A DNA stretch of 64,000 bases from Dermatemys mawii (GCA_007922305.1 ML677374.1:11276492-11340491), one strand, 5' to 3'. Shown: positions 13,301 to 23,099, numbered from the stretch's first letter. Notes: generated by a model not told the origin, from the letters alone. Numbers and translations: made by a program.

Positions 13301-14430
13301 AAATTTTCTTTTTCTTCTCACTGACATTGTTTTTCTTGGTTGTGTTGTCCTGTAAAGTTCCCCATGGAGAGGGAATTTTAGTTTCCAGCCAGTTCTAGCG
13401 ATTTCAGTTTTTTCTCCTATTTTGCTATTCCTGTGTCTGCTTTGCAGGAGTTATTGAACTAACAGATGGGGATTTGTATAAACACCATGTTTCCCTGTGC
13501 TGCTTTGCCATCCCATTCCAATCCCCTTAGTGGCCCTTATGAAAAGGTCTCATTGTTCCCAGACACAGTCACACATAGTGCTGAACCTCCACAGCCCTAA
13601 AAACATGAAAGGGGACTACGTCTCAATCCATGTCATCTGCCAGTTCTGTATCACGCTTCAGGATTGGATTTGGGTGCCTGTTTCCGTGACCCTTGTGTAA
13701 TGCTTATTGAGGCAAATGGCCCTCTTGAATTCATTGGGACCACTCTCGTGAGCAAAGGTTGCAACAAAAAGGCTCTTCTGAGGAAGCCTTCAGGCTTCAA
13801 GCCAAATGCAAATGTGGGCACTGTTGTATTGCTTGAGTCAATGCTCCCAGCTAATGGAGTTTCTCCTTCTACACAAGTGGCACTGACAATCTTCAATGCA
13901 ATCTCCAGCAGGGTCAATTTTCTCACCGAGGAAGGAGTGGATATTTTGTCCCCACTTTTATAAAGCTGGAAATCCCTCCCACGTTGATTGTCAGAGTCCT
14001 TTTCATCAGCGCTTTGTGCATCAGTGTAGATCCTCAAGCCATCGCTTCTTCCTGACTGTAGATAGGATTTTAAGACACAATGACGATGGCTATTTAGATG
14101 CCTATGTTTAGCTGTTCTCTGCAGTTCTGGAAAGAGACCCTAGCCCAGTACATAGCCAGCATCTTGTACTATCAAATGCCATAAGTTAAACCACATATCA
14201 GTCTACCAGATCCTGGGTTTTCATGATTCTCGGGGCATTATAATAGGATAATACTTTCCACAATGAATAATATCAGGTAATATTGTGAGTGGCTGGAAGT
14301 AAGCAAAAGTCTCTTCTGTTTTTATGATCTACGCATGTTGACTTGGTGAGCCTGTTTTTATTTTGAATGCTGTGTTTTGTATGCAATATTTGATGATATG
14401 CCTAGGGTTAAGAGAGGCACAGTGCATATA
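10330..14430. other. unassigned intronic DNA
   Basis: No exon, RNA gene or full transposon is supported. A copy of the ancient gactttgatggaggt-type motif lies at 11810-11870. Long frames at 11245-11595(-) and 13651-14037(-) lack any recognisable domain. Confidence 0.4.
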
Positions 14431-14439
14431 TTACTTTAA

Positions 14440-14660
14440 AAAAATTAATTTAATTTTTAAAAAAATATTTGTGAATACATTATGTACCATTTCCTGCAGA
14501 TAAGTCTGCTTGATTCTTTTCAACAATCTTGTGTTAGCAGCAGCCAGCATAGTAATGAGCCTGTTACTATGGAAATGAGATTATTACTCTTTGCTGGCTT
14601 CTGACTGATTTTTTGAGCTGCTTTTCAGTTTTGGAAAAGCTGTTCCTGAATTGTGCTTAT
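14440..14660. promoter_or_regulatory. candidate conserved noncoding block with X-box-like site
   Basis: Within an AT-rich block that no repeat explains, 14563-14576 reads GTTACTATGGAAAT, close to the palindromic X-box bound by RFX factors. It is surrounded by homeodomain-type cores (agtaatgag, gattatta). Regulatory function is an inference from motif density. No conservation data are available here. Confidence 0.25.
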
Positions 14661-14851
14661 TTGGGTTATTGTCCCTCCACTACCAAAACTTGTGGGTGAG
14701 AAATCTTGGCAATTAGCAAATGGATAAGATCCCTGAGTTTAGCATGATACAGAATCACCGCAAAGAACCATTAGACTCTCTGGAAGAGTAGGAATTATTA
14801 AATAGGACATATTCATGGTTAAAATATCATAACAAACCCATGGCCAGCTAA

Positions 14852-15818
14852 CTATTTGATACACCATGACCACTTCTTATGGCGAAGGAGCATCTGAGCT
14901 ATAGGCCCACTGTTCCTGTAATATGGGCCCAGGCCCCTACCTACCATCTGAGTGCAAAGAGACACCCCATTAACAGTAAGAGCCTCTCCCTCTCCCAGTT
15001 GGACCCATCCACTAGAGGTAATCTTACAAGTGTCACCAAATCTTAATATATATAATCCTGTGGCACTTCCTGGCTGGAAAAAGCTGCAGGCCAATGCCCC
15101 GTATGCATCCCTTTTAACGTCATTCTGGGAATCCATGTGAATTCCACACTGAGGCTCCTGGGAAATAATTTCAGATTTTACAGTGTTCCTCTCATTGATT
15201 TTAATGCTGCAAAGTAATTTCACACTTCAGGTTGAGGCAACGGATTATGCTAATCAGCCAGAGTAATTATGGAGGAAGGCTCCAAGTGACTCGTACAGAG
15301 GACAGCCTTTTCAAAGGGGTACGCTTTATTCCCCTGGGTTTGCTTTGTAGGCCCCACTTCGTGTGTATGGACCGACTCCTGGCACCCGTGTGGAATCCAA
15401 TTGACATCAGTGGGGTCATTCTGCCTGGACTGGATGGCAGGATCAGAGCCTCAGCGTGTCATCAATATTAGTTTTAAAATATGAATCGGAAGATCGATTT
15501 GTACAGTGGTGCATGTCTCTGTGTTCCTGAGAGAGGTAGGGTTTTGTGTCAGAGTTATTTTGAGGCATGGATCTCTTGCTACAGGCATAGGCAATTTCTG
15601 AATTAGAAAGCTATCCTTGACACAGTCTGTAGCCTTTGGACAAATCCACACTTAACCGCTTAGGCTATGTTTCCCCATGTGAAGAACTCCCTCTTAGACA
15701 CCCTAAGATGGAGTTGTGTTGCTTTAAAGATGTAAAGCACTGGGTAATAATTATTTGATAATTGAGGATGTGCAACGGTAGGGGTACTTTTCTTGATCAG
15801 CATTCTGATCATTACTAA
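14852..15818. other. unassigned intronic DNA
   Basis: A 123-codon minus-strand frame (15223-14852) is open but has no domain or repeat match that I recognise. A copy of the attgacatcagtggggtc motif lies near 15400. Nothing more is supported. Confidence 0.4.
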
Positions 15819-16090
15819 TAACACTGCTCTACAGCCAAAATGCTTCTGAAATAAATGTAGTCAAACTTTACTAATTCTGGGTCACTGAGAATGAAAATGA
15901 TGCTTAAAATTGTTGATTGGCTCTAGTTTTCAAGATATGCTATTGGGTCAGTATATACGACCCTTGACATGGCAATGGCGGAGGATAAGTGAGTTATAAA
16001 GGGAAGGGATCTCAATTTAAACCAGAAATGACTAAAATACATCTTTGACTGGGTTTGGACAGTACTTGCTTTTTAGGCAAAACAATGAAT

Positions 16091-16170
16091 GATGCAATCT
16101 GAAGCTGGTATTGCGTCATACATGATATGAATTGCATCATGTTATTCCTAGAAGTCATGGATGATGCAAT
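16091..16170. repeat. subterminal ATGATGCAAT repeats, alternating orientation
   Basis: Four copies of one 8-10 bp motif lie within 80 bp: gatgcaat (16091), attgcgtcat (16110), attgcatcat (16131) and atgatgcaat (16161). The second and third are inverted. They sit between the left terminus and the gene of the CACTA-like element. Clustered short subterminal repeats are the known binding sites of accessory transposition proteins in CACTA elements, so a similar role is inferred. Confidence 0.55.
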
Positions 16171-16306
16171 CATAACGAAGCTTACGTCACCCTGCTGAAC
16201 AAATTGCCCTATATCAGCTCTAAAATCATACAGTGTCATGCTCTCTTATTTGTCAGTGTTTGATTTTGCAAAGGGACACATTTCTGTTTAGCCAAAGTGA
16301 GCAGAG

Positions 16307-17991
16307 ATGCCTCGTACTTGTGTGAACAGTGCAGATAACTTCTGCTATGTTTGTGATGAAGTGACTTTTGCATCACAACCACTATGGTTAAGAAAGTATA
16401 ACCACTATGGTTAAGAAAGCCTATCACCTTTATTTTGGCTGCAAAATTGGAGATCAGGACAAGAGGTGGGCCCCACGCATATGCTGCAACACTTGTGCAA
16501 CAAATCTTTGCCAGTGGTTGAACAGGAAAAGGAATTCTATGCCTTTTGCAGTGCCAATGATTTGGAGAGAGCCAACAGATCATACCAGCAATTGTTACTT
16601 CTGCATGGTGCTTCCAGTTGGGAAAGGTGTGTCAAAGAAGAAAAAGTGGACTGTGCATTATCTAAACATTCCATCAGCTATACGCCCAATATCCCACGGA
16701 GAAGGACTGCCGGTTCCTGATGCACCAGAATCATTCTCACTTGAGTCAGACGAGGAAGAGGATGAAACTTCTGGTCCTGAACCATCAATGTCACAGGACC
16801 CACATTTTCTCCCATCCTCTTCCTCTGAACCACACCTCATAACACAAGCTGAACTGAATGACCTTGTCAGGGATTTGGAACTACCCAAGAGTAAGGCAGA
16901 GCTGTTGGGCTCCAGACTACAGCAGTGGAATCTCCTGGCAGGTGATGTTAGGGTTTCCATATTCTGTGACCGTCAAAAGGATCTTGTCCCATTCTTCTTC
17001 ATGGAAGGTGATCTTGTAGCCTGCAACAACATCGATGGTGTGATGGTAGTCCTCAACATCGTTCACGATCCAGATGAGTGGAGACTCTTCATTGATTCAT
17101 CGAAGACGAGTCTTAAAGCTGTTTTGCTGCATAATGGCAATGTTTTGCCATCAATTCCAGTTGGTCATGCAGTCCATATGAAGGAAACCTATGACAATGA
17201 AACAACTTTTGAGGTGCATAAACTATGACCAACATCAGTGGCAGCTTTGTGGCGATTTGAAGGTGGTTGCTCTCTTGCTCGGTCTGCAGACTGGATACAC
17301 AAAGTACTGCTGTTTTCTCTGCGAATGGGATAGTCGTGCAAGAGATTCCCACTACATCAAGAAAGATTGGCCACTCCGAAAGTCATTGGAGCCTGGGAGG
17401 AAAAGTGTTCAGCATCCACCACTTGTTGAATCAAGGAAGATTTTCTTACCACCCTTACACATCAAGCTGGGTCTGATGAAGAACTTTGTCAAGGCCATTG
17501 ACAAAACACAAGCAGCTTTCAAGTACCTCCGTGGAAAATTTCCAAGGTTAAGTGAAGCTAAGATAAAGGAAGGTGTCTTTGTTGGTCCTCAGATTCGTGA
17601 ACTTCTTCGAGATGATGCATTTGACCATGCACTGCGTGGCAAGAAAAAGACGGCATGGGAAACTTTCCAGTCAATGGCAATACATTTTCTTGGAAACAAC
17701 AAGGCAGACAACTACAGGTTGTTGGTGGAAAACCTCCTCAAGGCATACAAAAGCCTTGGCTGTAACATGTCACTGAAGATACATTTTTTGCACTCTCATC
17801 TAGATTTTTTTCCACCGAACCGCGGAGCAGTGAGCGAGGAGGACGGCGAGTGATTTCACCAGGACATTGCAACAATGGAGAAACGCTATCAGGGCAAATG
17901 GAACCCATCAGTGCTTGCAGACTATTGCTGGACAGTGACAAGAGATGCTCCATTAATGAATACAAGAGACAAGCCAAGAAGTGCTGAGTAG
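16307..17991 (+). pseudogene. transposase-like gene of the CACTA-like element, broken
   Basis: Translation likely began at ATG 16307 (MPRTCVNSADNFCYVCDE), a Cys-rich start. A 20-bp unit repeated with a 23-bp period (16377-16419) breaks the frame. The main frame 16407-17228 has CCNTC at residues 26-30, CYFC at 63-66, an acidic linker at 114-126, and RLFID with Asp230 as a candidate catalytic residue. A small deletion near 17195-17205 shifts the frame. It resumes at 17191 with CGDLKVVALLLG, CFLCEWDSRAR, LPPLHIKLGLMKNFVK and HFLHSHLDFFP. A TGA at 17851-17853 stands where an Arg codon (probably CGA) is expected between GE and FHQDI, and coding continues to TAG at 17989-17991. I recognise this family as multicopy uncharacterised proteins in fish, arthropods and cnidarians. 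At least three lesions make this copy inactive. Confidence 0.75.
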
Positions 17992-18350
17992 ACACTGAAT
18001 AGGACTAAACTATGTACATAATATTTTTTTGCCTTTTGTTTCATAATACATTTTATTTATATAACCCTTTTGCTGATTTTTAAAGTGTTACATAAACAGG
18101 ACAGGTGAAATATCATCATGTAAAGCAACCATCAACACATGAAAAGACCTAGGTTTACAATTTATGATTAAAACTCTACTATCTACACAATATACATAGA
18201 CATAAAATGTAAAAACTTAAATATCTTAGAAACAGTAGCCAATCAGTTGTTTTAATTGTCATATCTGAATTCACCACATCAAAATACATAATAAATATCA
18301 CATTTTATCTCTGAAGCAGACGACTTCTAAAAAATTGTAGACCAGCGTAA

Positions 18351-18703
18351 TTTGTTGTATATCCACTACATAATATCTTTGCACGACCTCCCTCAACTTA
18401 GGCTATTACCAGCAGTAACACACCATGCATATTTTACTGTGACTCTGCAACGCATCTGAAAAGATTGTATCTGTTGTTACAAATGGCAGAGTTGTGTAAG
18501 GAAATGCATCTTGAGTAATATGCCAATGAGCCCTTCATTTTACCCCAGACAGTCTGCCTGGCAAACTAAAAGACGTCATGTGAGCCACACATGGATCTCT
18601 CAGTCTAAGTACTTTGTCTTTGAGGTACCCACTCATCCTTGCTGAGTTTTGGGCCTGGTCTCTCTCCATAAATTGCTCAGAAGAATGACTAAAAATAAAG
18701 CTC
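18351..18703. other. short spacer between two transposons
   Basis: About 350 bp of ordinary intronic sequence separates the CACTA-like element from the hAT-type element. I see no feature in it. Confidence 0.5.
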
Positions 18704-18801
18704 CATAGAGACATGGCCGTCCTTAGGCATACACAGGATATGCGTAGGGTACCTGACAATTTGGGGCACCACAGGGTCTTAGGCCATGGTTACACTGGCA
18801 C

Positions 18802-18958
18802 TTTATAGCGCTATAAAGCCCCCAGGAGCGCTATGACCTACTCCCCATCCACACTGGCAAGGCACTAATAGCGCTATAACCGCGGAGTTATAGCGCTATT
18901 ATAAATCCACCTCCTCATGGGGAATAAGGGCTGTAGCGCACCTGCTGTAGCGCTACAG
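18802..18958. repeat. subterminal palindrome array, left Harbinger end
   Basis: Four palindromes built on the core TAGCGCTA lie close together: the 16-bp perfect tttatagcgctataaa (18802-18817), cores at 18869-18876 and 18891-18898, and ctgtagcgctacag (18945-18958). Matching cores occur near the right end (about 23030-23078) and in the small Harbinger element. The conserved arrangement at both ends suggests a binding site for the transposase or the Myb-like partner; this role is inferred. Confidence 0.7.
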
Positions 18959-19249
18959 GAAGAATGTGGACACCCACTACGTATTAATTGGCCTCCAGCC
19001 TGTCCCATAATTCCCGTTCGAGCCACTCTGGTCATCACTTGCAAACTCTTTTGTCCTGTCCTCAGGTGACCACACGTCAGACCCGCCCTTTAAAGTTCCA
19101 GGGAAATTTGAAAATCCCCTTCCTGTTTGCTCCAGCCAAGCGTGGTGTGCTCTCAGGGAATCCTTGCAGGTGATCATTCTCATTGATCTGATTGATTGCG
19201 TGGCGTGGTCTCAGGGAATCGTTGCAGGTGATCATTCTGATTGATCATC

Positions 19250-21170
19250 ATGACTCCACGTGCCATGCCTCCTCGCAATAGGCGATCCCCAGCATGGAGC
19301 AATAGTGAGGTGCTGGACCTCATCAGCTGCTGGGGGGAAGAGGCTGTTCAGTCTCAGCTGCGGTCTAGCCGCAGGAATTTTGACACCTATGGGCAGATAT
19401 CACGGGCCTTTGCAGAAAGAGGCCATGAGCGGGACACTCTGCAGTGCCGTGTTAAGGTAAAGGAGCTTAGGAATGCGTATCGCAAAGCCCGCGAGGCAAA
19501 CGGCCGCTCCGGGGCAGCCCCGGTGACTTGCAGATTTTATAAGGAGCTGCACGCGATACTTGGTGGTGATCCCACGGTCACTCCATCGACCACCACGGAC
19601 ACTTCCCAGCCCACCAGTGAAGGGGGGGGTGAGGAGGAGGACGAAGAGCAGGAGGAGGAGGAGGAGGACGAGGCAGCAGCGATCCAGGGCACGGAGGAGT
19701 CCCTGGACGCATGCAGCCAGGAGCTCTTCTCAACCCAGGAGGGCAGCCAGCCACAGCGTCCGGCGGTTGCAGGGGCCAGCTCAGCAGCGGATTGCGGAGG
19801 TAAAGCTGCTTTTCTATGGGGAAGGCTGGCAGCTTGGGGTGGAAAGGGATGAGGGGGGCATTCCACCTGGAGCTCTGTTCAAGCCAGGAGGAGGGCAGGG
19901 GGGCATGCAGCCAGGAGCTCTCCTCTAAAGCCAGGAGGAGGGCGGCCAGCCACAGCGTCCGGCGGTTGCAGGGGCCAGCTCAGCAGTGCATTGCAGAGGT
20001 AAAGCTGCTTTTCTATGGGGAAGGCAGGCAGCTTGGGGTGGAAGGGGATGCTTGCATGCTTGCCTACATGTGGAATAGTGCATTGATGTAGTCTATCACC
20101 TAGCGGTAGTCATCATCAGTAATCTCTTCAAAGATCTCAATAAGAGCACTTGCAATGCGCCTGTGCAGGTTTCCCGGGAGAGCCAGCGTGGTCCCCGTCC
20201 CGGTCACGGTCACTAGTCCCTGCCACTGTGCCACAATGGGTGGGGGGAGCATTGCTGCACATAGGCAAGCTGCATATGGCCCTGGGCGGAAGCCGCATCT
20301 TAATAAAATCCCTTCCCTTTGCTCCTCAGTGACTCGAAGCAACGAGATATCTTCCAGGACAAACACCTACGGAGAATGTTGGAACAGTGTTCAGAGTGGG
20401 GCTCCTGCCACTTACCGGCACTCCCCACCCCCTCCCCCACCACAGCTTTTCAGGGCAGGGAAGAAATCCTTCCCCCTGCCTGCTGCTCACACTGTGGCTC
20501 CTGCCACTTACCGGCACTCCCCACCCCCTCCCCTGCCACAGCTTTTCAGGGCAGGGAAAAAATCATTTCCCTTGCCTCTGGAGTCCACTCACCATGGCAG
20601 GGGCTCCGTTGCTGTATCTGTGCTGTCTGCGGGACAGGCAAACGGGGAATGCGGGGGAATGATAGGCATGTCTGCTCTTTACAAGGGAACCACTGTGAAA
20701 TGTATCTTTTTATTTTAGAAGGGTCGTCCTTCACCCCTTCGCCATCGCTCTTATCAACAGCTGAGAGGCTCAGGCGACTGAGGAAGCGGCCACGAAGGAG
20801 CAAAGAGGATCTTGTACAGCAAGTAATGCAACAGGCTGTAACGGAGAATCGAGTTCCACAGAGGTGGAGGGAGAATGAGAGCAAGTTGAGGGAGAAGGCG
20901 CGGAAGGAGAACGCGATTCACCGCCGGAAAAGCACCGACAAGCTGCTCTCATTACTGCAGCTTCAATTGCAGACTATGCAGCGGCTTGTCACCCTTCATG
21001 AGGAGAAGCTCCGCACCCACCACCCCAGTTATTGTTTGCCCCAACTCCCTTCCCCTTCTTTGCCTCTGTACCCTCCAGGCCACTATCATCATCACCATCC
21101 ACAGCTGCCTCCAACCCTCTGTCTTCACCGAACAACCCCCAGACCATTATCCACTGCAGTCTACCCCTAA
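19250..21170 (+). CDS. Myb/SANT-like DNA-binding protein of Harbinger (two exons)
   Basis: Exon 1 runs 19250-19799 and exon 2 runs 20719-21170, giving about 333 residues. Donor GAG|GTAAAG and acceptor TTTTATTTTAG fit the consensus, and the phases match: one base ends exon 1 and two bases complete a Glu codon in exon 2. The open frame extends 9 bp upstream of ATG 19250 without another ATG. The N-terminal domain starts with SPAWSNSEVLDLISCWGEEA and runs to about residue 90 as a trihelix-like SANT fold. An acidic Glu/Asp tract follows, then in exon 2 a basic segment (RLRRLRKRPRRSKEDLV), a charged coiled-coil-like part and a Pro/His-rich tail. In this superfamily the Myb-like protein binds element ends and brings the transposase into the nucleus. 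The frame is intact, so it could be expressed. Confidence 0.85.
19709..20050 (+). repeat. direct duplication spanning the exon 1 splice donor
   Basis: Copy 1 (19709-19850) and copy 2 (19903-20050) share gcatgcagccaggagctct and cagcgtccggcggttgcagg, and both continue through a GAG|GTAAAG donor to gcagcttggggtgga. The second copy therefore places a second potential donor at 19999. It lies in the intron if the first donor is used. It is a lineage-specific change or a polymorphism of this transposon family. Confidence 0.8.
20400..20572. repeat. 96-bp tandem duplication in the Myb-like gene intron
   Basis: The block ggctcctgccacttaccggc with its downstream C-rich stretch and cacagcttttcagggcaggg occurs at 20400 and again at 20496. 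The two copies differ by a few bases. The block lies wholly inside the intron, so it should not alter the protein. Confidence 0.8.
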
Positions 21171-21376
21171 TAACATGCCTTACTGCCCTCCGCAAATGGG
21201 GTTCGGGGGACATGGCCACTGTGAGGGCACTGGAGACTCAGAGACCCGGACATACTCTGATCTCTGACTGACCCCACGACACCCCCATTGCACCTCCCCT
21301 GCCTTCCCCCTCACATGCATCACAATATTTTCTTTCAGCAACCGAAGTACCTGTTCAATACATGAATTGTCTTCTT

Positions 21377-21396
21377 AATAAATTGGTTTCTTTATT
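21377..21396. terminator. back-to-back polyadenylation signals of convergent genes
   Basis: AATAAA on + (21377-21382) lies 207 bp after the Myb-like stop codon. AATAAA on - (TTTATT at 21391-21396) lies 92 bp beyond the transposase stop codon. The hexamers are only 8 bp apart, so the two transcripts would end within and slightly overlap the same short region. Confidence 0.65.
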
Positions 21397-21487
21397 AAGT
21401 GTACATACATTATTACAGGCTACAGAAAAGCAAATGCCTGTTCCTGTTAAAAGAATGCTCCCTCCCTCCCTTCATCTGCACCTCACT

Positions 21488-22498
21488 TTAGAACTGGCTT
21501 TCAGCCTCAAAATGCTCCCTCAAGGCTTCCCTGATCCTAACAGCCTCGCGCTGGTCCCCTCCATGAACCCTGCTCTCTGGCTGGGCATATGTGGCCTCCA
21601 GGCGTTGAACCTCTGAGGACCATGCCTGAGTGAAGCCTTCGCCCTTCCGCTCACAAAGATTATGTAGGGCACAGCATGCGGAAATAACCGCGGAGATACT
21701 ACCCTCGGCCAAGTCTAGCCTCCCATAAAGACAGCGCCAGCGCGCCTTGAGACGCCCAAAAGCACACTCCACAGTCATTTGACAACGGCTAAGCCTGTAG
21801 TTGAACCTTTCCTGACTGCTGTCCAGGCTCCCTGTGTATGGTTTCATGAGCCAGGGCATTAAAGGGTAAGCAGGGTCACCAAGAATCACTATGGGCATTT
21901 CCACTTCCCCCACGGGGATCCTCTGGTCTGGGAAAAAAGTCCCGGCTTGCAGCTTCATGAACAGGCCGGTGTTGCGGAAGATGCATGCGTCATGCACCTT
22001 TCCAGACCAGCCAGCGTTAATGTCAGTAAAACGCCCACGGTGATCCACAAGCGCCTGGAGAACCATGGAGAAGTACCCCTTTCGGTTAACGTACGCCTCA
22101 GCTAGGTAGGCGGGCGCCAGAATGGGTATATGGGTCCCATCTATCGCCCCTCCACAGTTAGGGAAACCCATTTCTTCAAAGCCAGCCACGATGTCATGCA
22201 AGTTATCCAGAGTCACGATTTTTCGTAGCAGGATGCGATTAATGGCCCTGCACACTTGCATCAGCACAACTCCAACGGTCGACTTTCCAACCCCAAACTG
22301 GTTGGCCACCGATCGGTAGCTGTCTGGGGTAGCCAGCTTCCAGATCGCGATAGCCACCTGCTTCTCCACCGGGAGGGCAGCTCTCAGTCTGGTGTCCTTG
22401 CGCCGCAGGGCAGGGGCGAGTTCAGCACACAGTCCCATGAAAGTGGCTTTTCTCATTCGAAAGTTTTGCAGCCACTGCTCGTCGTCCCAGACTTGCAT
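21488..22498 (-). CDS. Harbinger DDE transposase, catalytic part
   Basis: This 336-codon frame belongs to the DDE_Tnp_4 / HARBI1-like family, which cuts and rejoins transposon ends. A helix-turn-helix lies at about residues 59-83 (YRSVANQFGVGKSTVGVVLM). The catalytic motifs are complete: GGAIDGTHIPI with Asp120, VILGDPAYPL with Asp208 and TVECAFGRLKARWR with Glu244. The accompanying KVHDACIFRNTG motif (Asp170) is also present. Met at 22498 is the first ATG after an upstream in-frame stop. The family's reading frame clearly continues upstream (22514-22807), so the native start is probably there. As it stands the catalytic core is intact but the N-terminal region would be lost. Confidence 0.9.
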   Translation of the reverse strand: MQVWDDEQWLQNFRMRKATFMGLCAELAPALRRKDTRLRAALPVEKQVAIAIWKLATPDSYRSVANQFGVGKSTVGVVLMQVCRAINRILLRKIVTLDNLHDIVAGFEEMGFPNCGGAIDGTHIPILAPAYLAEAYVNRKGYFSMVLQALVDHRGRFTDINAGWSGKVHDACIFRNTGLFMKLQAGTFFPDQRIPVGEVEMPIVILGDPAYPLMPWLMKPYTGSLDSSQERFNYRLSRCQMTVECAFGRLKARWRCLYGRLDLAEGSISAVISACCALHNLCERKGEGFTQAWSSEVQRLEATYAQPESRVHGGDQREAVRIREALREHFEAESQF

Positions 22499-22513
22499 GA
22501 CGATGCGATCCCA

Positions 22514-22807
22514 CTACTCTGTGCTCGTTTCCCGTACCCAGAAGCGGCGTTCAACAGCCGTGAGCATGTCCGTTAATGAGACACGAAGCTTTGTGTCGAA
22601 TGCATTCACCGCTTCGATCTCGTCTTCAGAATCATCACTGTCATCCTGCATGTCAAGGAATAACTCCACTGCACACAGAGATGTGCTGGCGACAGTCGTC
22701 AGCATGTCCCTCAGCAGTTCTGGATTCATTGCAGCACTCGACAATGGAAGACGGAGCGTGCCTTGCTGAAACCCTTGAAAGATGGCGCCGGAGGTGGAAG
22801 GAAACAT
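22514..22807 (-). pseudogene. N-terminal segment of the Harbinger transposase, cut off by TAG
   Basis: The segment begins at ATG 22807 and encodes 97 residues, with acidic DMQDDSDDSEDEIEAVNAF in the middle and ERRFWVRETSTE at the end. The TAG at 22514-22516 is in the same frame as the catalytic part (22807 minus 22498 is a multiple of 3), and the codons after it read WDRIV before Met 22498. The TAG most likely replaces a Trp TGG codon, since ETSTEWWDR-type sequence is expected in these proteins. Full length would be 439 residues. An alternative start is the Met at 22729. Confidence 0.8.
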
Positions 22808-23023
22808 AGGGATTGCTGGGATATGCCAAAAAGCATCATGGGTAGTTCAAACAGGATATAGAATGCCCCGCAAGTGACGCCCCCCCCACCACAAGCCATT
22901 GCGCCAGATCAGGAAGAGGTGTACTGTGGGATACATACCCTAATGTGCTGCTCTTAATGCCGTATTAAGTGCCGCAAATGTGGCCATGCTATAGCACTGG
23001 AGCATCTCAGTGTGGACATACAA

Positions 23024-23099
23024 TAGCGCTATTATTATTGCTGTATAAGGCGAGCGCTATAAGCAATAGCGCTATAATTTTGTAAGTGTAACCATACCC
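23024..23099. repeat. subterminal palindrome array, right Harbinger end
   Basis: The cores aatagcgctatt (about 23022-23033), gagcgctata (about 23053) and caatagcgctataat lie next to the terminal repeat. They mirror the array at the left end, although with fewer and less regular copies. Confidence 0.65.

Larger units (their letters stand above)
15822..18347 (+). mobile_element. CACTA-like DNA transposon, degenerate
   Basis: The left end reads CACTGCTCTACA and the reverse complement of the right end reads CGCTGGTCTACA. Both are flanked by TAA (15819-15821 and 18348-18350), a 3-bp target duplication. The similarity goes inward for over 100 bp as an imperfect inverted repeat. For example, ttgttgattggct at about 15917 matches the reverse complement of agccaatcagttg at about 18236. 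CACTA/EnSpm elements are known for CACTR termini, 3-bp duplications and repeated subterminal motifs, and all three are present. The 2.5 kb body carries one broken gene on the + strand. Assignment to the CACTA (CMC) group is inferred from ends and duplication; the encoded protein alone does not prove it. Confidence 0.7.
18782..23099. mobile_element. PIF/Harbinger transposon with both genes
   Basis: The terminal inverted repeats read GGCCATGGTTACACT on the left and, on the reverse complement of the right end, GGGTATGGTTACACTT. They are flanked by TTA (18779-18781 and 23100-23102), the 3-bp duplication known for Harbinger elements. The 4.3 kb body is far richer in GC and CpG than the surrounding intron. 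It contains a Myb/SANT-like gene on + and a DDE transposase on -, the standard two-gene set of this superfamily. Only one clear coding lesion is visible, a stop in the transposase N-terminal part, which suggests a young insertion. Confidence 0.93.

Noticed and set aside
13651..14037. 128-codon minus-strand frame, overlapped by a plus-strand frame
   Set aside because: No recognisable domain and open frames on both strands at the same place; no coding support.
14852..15223. 123-codon minus-strand frame
   Set aside because: No family recognised, no splice context and no retroelement motifs.
16658..16960. Minus-strand serine-rich frame
   Set aside because: Antisense shadow of the acidic linker of the CACTA-like gene.
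19537..19866. Minus-strand serine-rich frame
   Set aside because: It is the antisense of the Glu/Asp tract in the Myb-like gene; GAG repeats read backward give Ser runs.
20155..20718. Plus-strand proline-rich frame within the Harbinger element
   Set aside because: Lies in the intron of the Myb-like gene and is produced by the C-rich tandem duplication.
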